Below are positions 62,508 through 64,000 of a DNA stretch of 64,000 nt, piece after piece. The notes under the pieces are model-generated. The model ran no database searches. It saw nothing but the letters and a program-made list of their open reading frames with translations, and had not been told where the DNA came from. Position numbers and translations under genes: made by a program. The stretch covers positions 868,001 through 932,000 of the forward strand of contig NZ_RCWZ01000005.1 of assembly GCF_003675385.1 (NCBI RefSeq), read 5' to 3'. Numbering within the stretch: the stretch's first letter is position 1; every line of letters begins with the position of its first letter. This DNA comes from Mucilaginibacter kameinonensis. Lineage in GTDB: Bacteria; Bacteroidota; Bacteroidia; Sphingobacteriales; Sphingobacteriaceae.

Positions 62508-63834
62508 GGCTTAAGGGATCGGCATGCTGATCGCGGCTGTTAAGCGGTTTCAGCCCCCATCTTTTTTCTATAAACGCCATAATGCTTACCGTTTCGTAAT
62601 TAGTGTGGTCAACAAAACCTTTTTTCGCAAATGGCGAAATGATCAATGCGGGGATCCTTGTACCTGGTCCCCATTTATCAATTTTCGGTGGCGCAACGTG
62701 ATCCCAAAAACCACCGTTTTCATCATAAGTGAGGATTATAACCACGTCTTTAGCATTTGGCCCGTTCAGTACCGCGTTAATTAACTTAACGGCATGGCTT
62801 TCACCGGCTGTAACTGTAGATGCACCAGGATGCTCGTTCTCAAGCCCTATAGGTTTAACAAAAGATACTGCCGGTAGAGTGCCTTTTTTTGCTGCTTCCA
62901 AAAACTCGGTTTCATCTCTCAGGTGTTTTTTTCTTTCTTCAGTACCTTCGGCATATTTAGTAAAATAAGCGAATGGCTGGTGATGGTAAGCGAAGGTTGG
63001 GTCGGCTTTACCTGCTACAGCATCATTCCAACCTCCTGAATACCAGGCCCAGGAAATTCCCTTATCGGTAAGACGATCACCAATGGTCGGGCCATTTTGA
63101 TTAGGAATCAGAGTTGCAGGATTGGCACCTTTAGGATGCAGGTTTACAGAATTAGAAGTATTAACAGCATAGCCATCCGGCGTTACCGATCCGTCTTTAA
63201 TCAGTTTTCCGGACGCATCCAACTGTGCTTTGATATTTTCCGGGGCGTTAGGAAACTCTGGTGAAGCAGCCGCGATCAACCATTGGTGATTAAGAAAGGA
63301 ACCGCCAAAAGCGCTGTGAAAAAAGTGATCACAAAGCGTATACTTAGTCGCCAGTTCATACAACGGTAGTTTAGCAGTAGTATAATATCCCATGGTTAAA
63401 CCTTTGGTATAATTATATAGCGCAAACTTGTCCATCTTACCGCCGTTTATTTGCATTTGCTCCTGGTAAAAAGCATGCGTAACGTCGGGCGTAGCCTGAT
63501 CGGCAGCTACGTATTGGTCAATATTAAAATAAGTATTTGGCAGGTTTGTAGGGAAAGCGCTGCTGCGCGGCACCGGTGGTAAAGTAGTATAAGGCTTACC
63601 TTCCGCGTCTATCTGGATAACGTTTTCTTTATTTGCTGATGTAAGCCCATCGGCACCTTTGAATTGGCCCCACAGGTTGTCAAAGCTGTGGTTTTCCATA
63701 TAAATAACTACCACATGCTGTACCTTGTTAATGCCGGGTGCCTCCGGGTCACGAAAAGCCGAAACGCTCAGGCATGTAGCAAGGGCTAAAGCAGCAGCCG
63801 GAATAAAAAAGTATCTCCTGTTTAAATTTTTCAT
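62491..63834 (-). CDS. AcpA/phospholipase-C-type phosphoesterase
   Basis: This is a secreted phosphoesterase of the acid phosphatase AcpA/phospholipase C family, 447 aa. The first metal/nucleophile box VVVIYMENHSFDNLWG has E47-N48 and the serine expected in this family. The later box LTYDENGGFWDHVAPP (about 368-383) supplies further metal ligands. A signal peptide ends about residue 26 (SVSA-FRD). The gene overlaps the cytochrome c peroxidase gene by 17 bp, and the partial deacetylase-like gene precedes it by 9 bp, so all three may form one operon. The substrate is not evident: phospholipids or phosphate monoesters. Confidence 0.92.
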   Translation of the reverse strand: MKNLNRRYFFIPAAALALATCLSVSAFRDPEAPGINKVQHVVVIYMENHSFDNLWGQFKGADGLTSANKENVIQIDAEGKPYTTLPPVPRSSAFPTNLPNTYFNIDQYVAADQATPDVTHAFYQEQMQINGGKMDKFALYNYTKGLTMGYYTTAKLPLYELATKYTLCDHFFHSAFGGSFLNHQWLIAAASPEFPNAPENIKAQLDASGKLIKDGSVTPDGYAVNTSNSVNLHPKGANPATLIPNQNGPTIGDRLTDKGISWAWYSGGWNDAVAGKADPTFAYHHQPFAYFTKYAEGTEERKKHLRDETEFLEAAKKGTLPAVSFVKPIGLENEHPGASTVTAGESHAVKLINAVLNGPNAKDVVIILTYDENGGFWDHVAPPKIDKWGPGTRIPALIISPFAKKGFVDHTNYETVSIMAFIEKRWGLKPLNSRDQHADPLSHAFSF

Positions 63835-63843
63835 AGTTTGTTA

Positions 63844-64000
63844 TTATAGTTTTTGTGCTTTTAAAGGAATTTGTTTGTTCACGTAATCCATACCCTGCTG
63901 AAAAGTGGGGATCCAGATCTCTTTTCGGTTAGCTTTCAGATATTGGATAAGCTCATTATGGGCTTCGGCAGAGATGGTGATATAATCGCCGCCTACGCCA
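63844..64000 (-). CDS. 3' end of a polysaccharide deacetylase-like gene (partial)
   Basis: The frame is open from the right edge to a TAA at 63844-63846 and gives 51 residues. They read GGDYITISAEAHNELIQYLK, then ANRKEIWIPTFQQGMDYVN. The E-x-H-N-x-L-I-x-Y-L ... IW-x-x-T pattern resembles the last part of NodB-type deacetylases, where a helix and final strand close the barrel. The catalytic motifs lie outside the window, so this call is tentative. It is on the same strand as the phosphoesterase, 9 bp upstream. Confidence 0.5.
   Translation of the reverse strand, partial: GVGGDYITISAEAHNELIQYLKANRKEIWIPTFQQGMDYVNKQIPLKAQKL

Noticed and set aside
1..64000. Insertion sequences, prophage or integrative element
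   Set aside because: No transposase, integrase, phage gene, tRNA target or flanking direct repeats were found; the loci are ordinary for this group.

Overview
The window looks like chromosomal DNA of a Bacteroidota species, most likely Sphingobacteriaceae (Mucilaginibacter or Pedobacter type). The basis is three SusC/SusD outer-membrane pairs, a hybrid two-component (HTCS) regulator, many short Lys/Ser-rich signal peptides, lipoprotein signals ending in a Cys followed by lysines, weak ribosome binding sites and Bacteroidota-style TAnnTTTG promoter elements. No rRNA, tRNA, CRISPR, prophage or transposase gene was seen. The genus is an inference; no database was searched.

Region 1 (1-10416, + strand) is a polysaccharide utilisation locus. 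It holds the 3' end of an HTCS regulator, a secreted GH16 endo-glucanase, a SusC/SusD pair, a membrane-anchored c-type cytochrome with FG-GAP/VCBS repeats, and mannonate dehydratase (uxuA). Region 2 (10430-23386) is a nitrate assimilation cluster. On the - strand lie nirB, nirD, a porin, a NarK-type transporter, a 1170-residue nitrate reductase carrying its own NAD(P)H-FAD and BFD [2Fe-2S] modules, and a rubredoxin fused to a nitrite/sulfite-reductase-like protein. Divergent on the + strand are the sirohaem gene cobA and a small DUF7009-type protein. Together these would import nitrate, reduce it to nitrite and then to ammonium, and supply the sirohaem.

Region 3 (23439-36474) holds an M1 aminopeptidase, a small membrane protein, and an RND efflux operon with one TolC, one adaptor and two tandem paralogous RND pumps, closed by a MarR regulator. 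Next is an intergenic array of three 194-bp tandem repeats (36566-37148) and a small CrtO-like membrane protein.

Region 4 (37804-47911, - strand) is a second SusCD locus, apparently for peptidoglycan-type amino sugars. It has a DeoR regulator, a phosphodiester glycosidase, a NamZ-type (DUF1343) exo-muramidase, SusC, SusD and a metallophosphoesterase fused to a PQQ-type beta-propeller. Region 5 (48850-58736, - strand) is a third SusCD locus, probably for fructans: LacI regulator, SusC, SusD, sugar-porter MFS, GH32-like hydrolase and ROK sugar kinase. Three copies of a palindromic LacI-type operator lie in front of susC and lacI. A GNAT acetyltransferase separates regions 4 and 5.

The right end (58859-64000) has a RibD-C/DHFR-like reductase, a YtxH-like protein, a small conserved protein with a strong Shine-Dalgarno, a HAD phosphatase, a di-haem cytochrome c peroxidase with an extra N-terminal domain, an AcpA/phospholipase-C type phosphoesterase overlapping it, and the 3' end of a polysaccharide deacetylase-like gene. 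The least explained items are the rubredoxin/sirohaem-reductase-like fusion, the cytochrome-VCBS protein in the first locus, the inverted repeats bracketing narK, the 194-bp array, and a G-depleted leader region in front of the porin.
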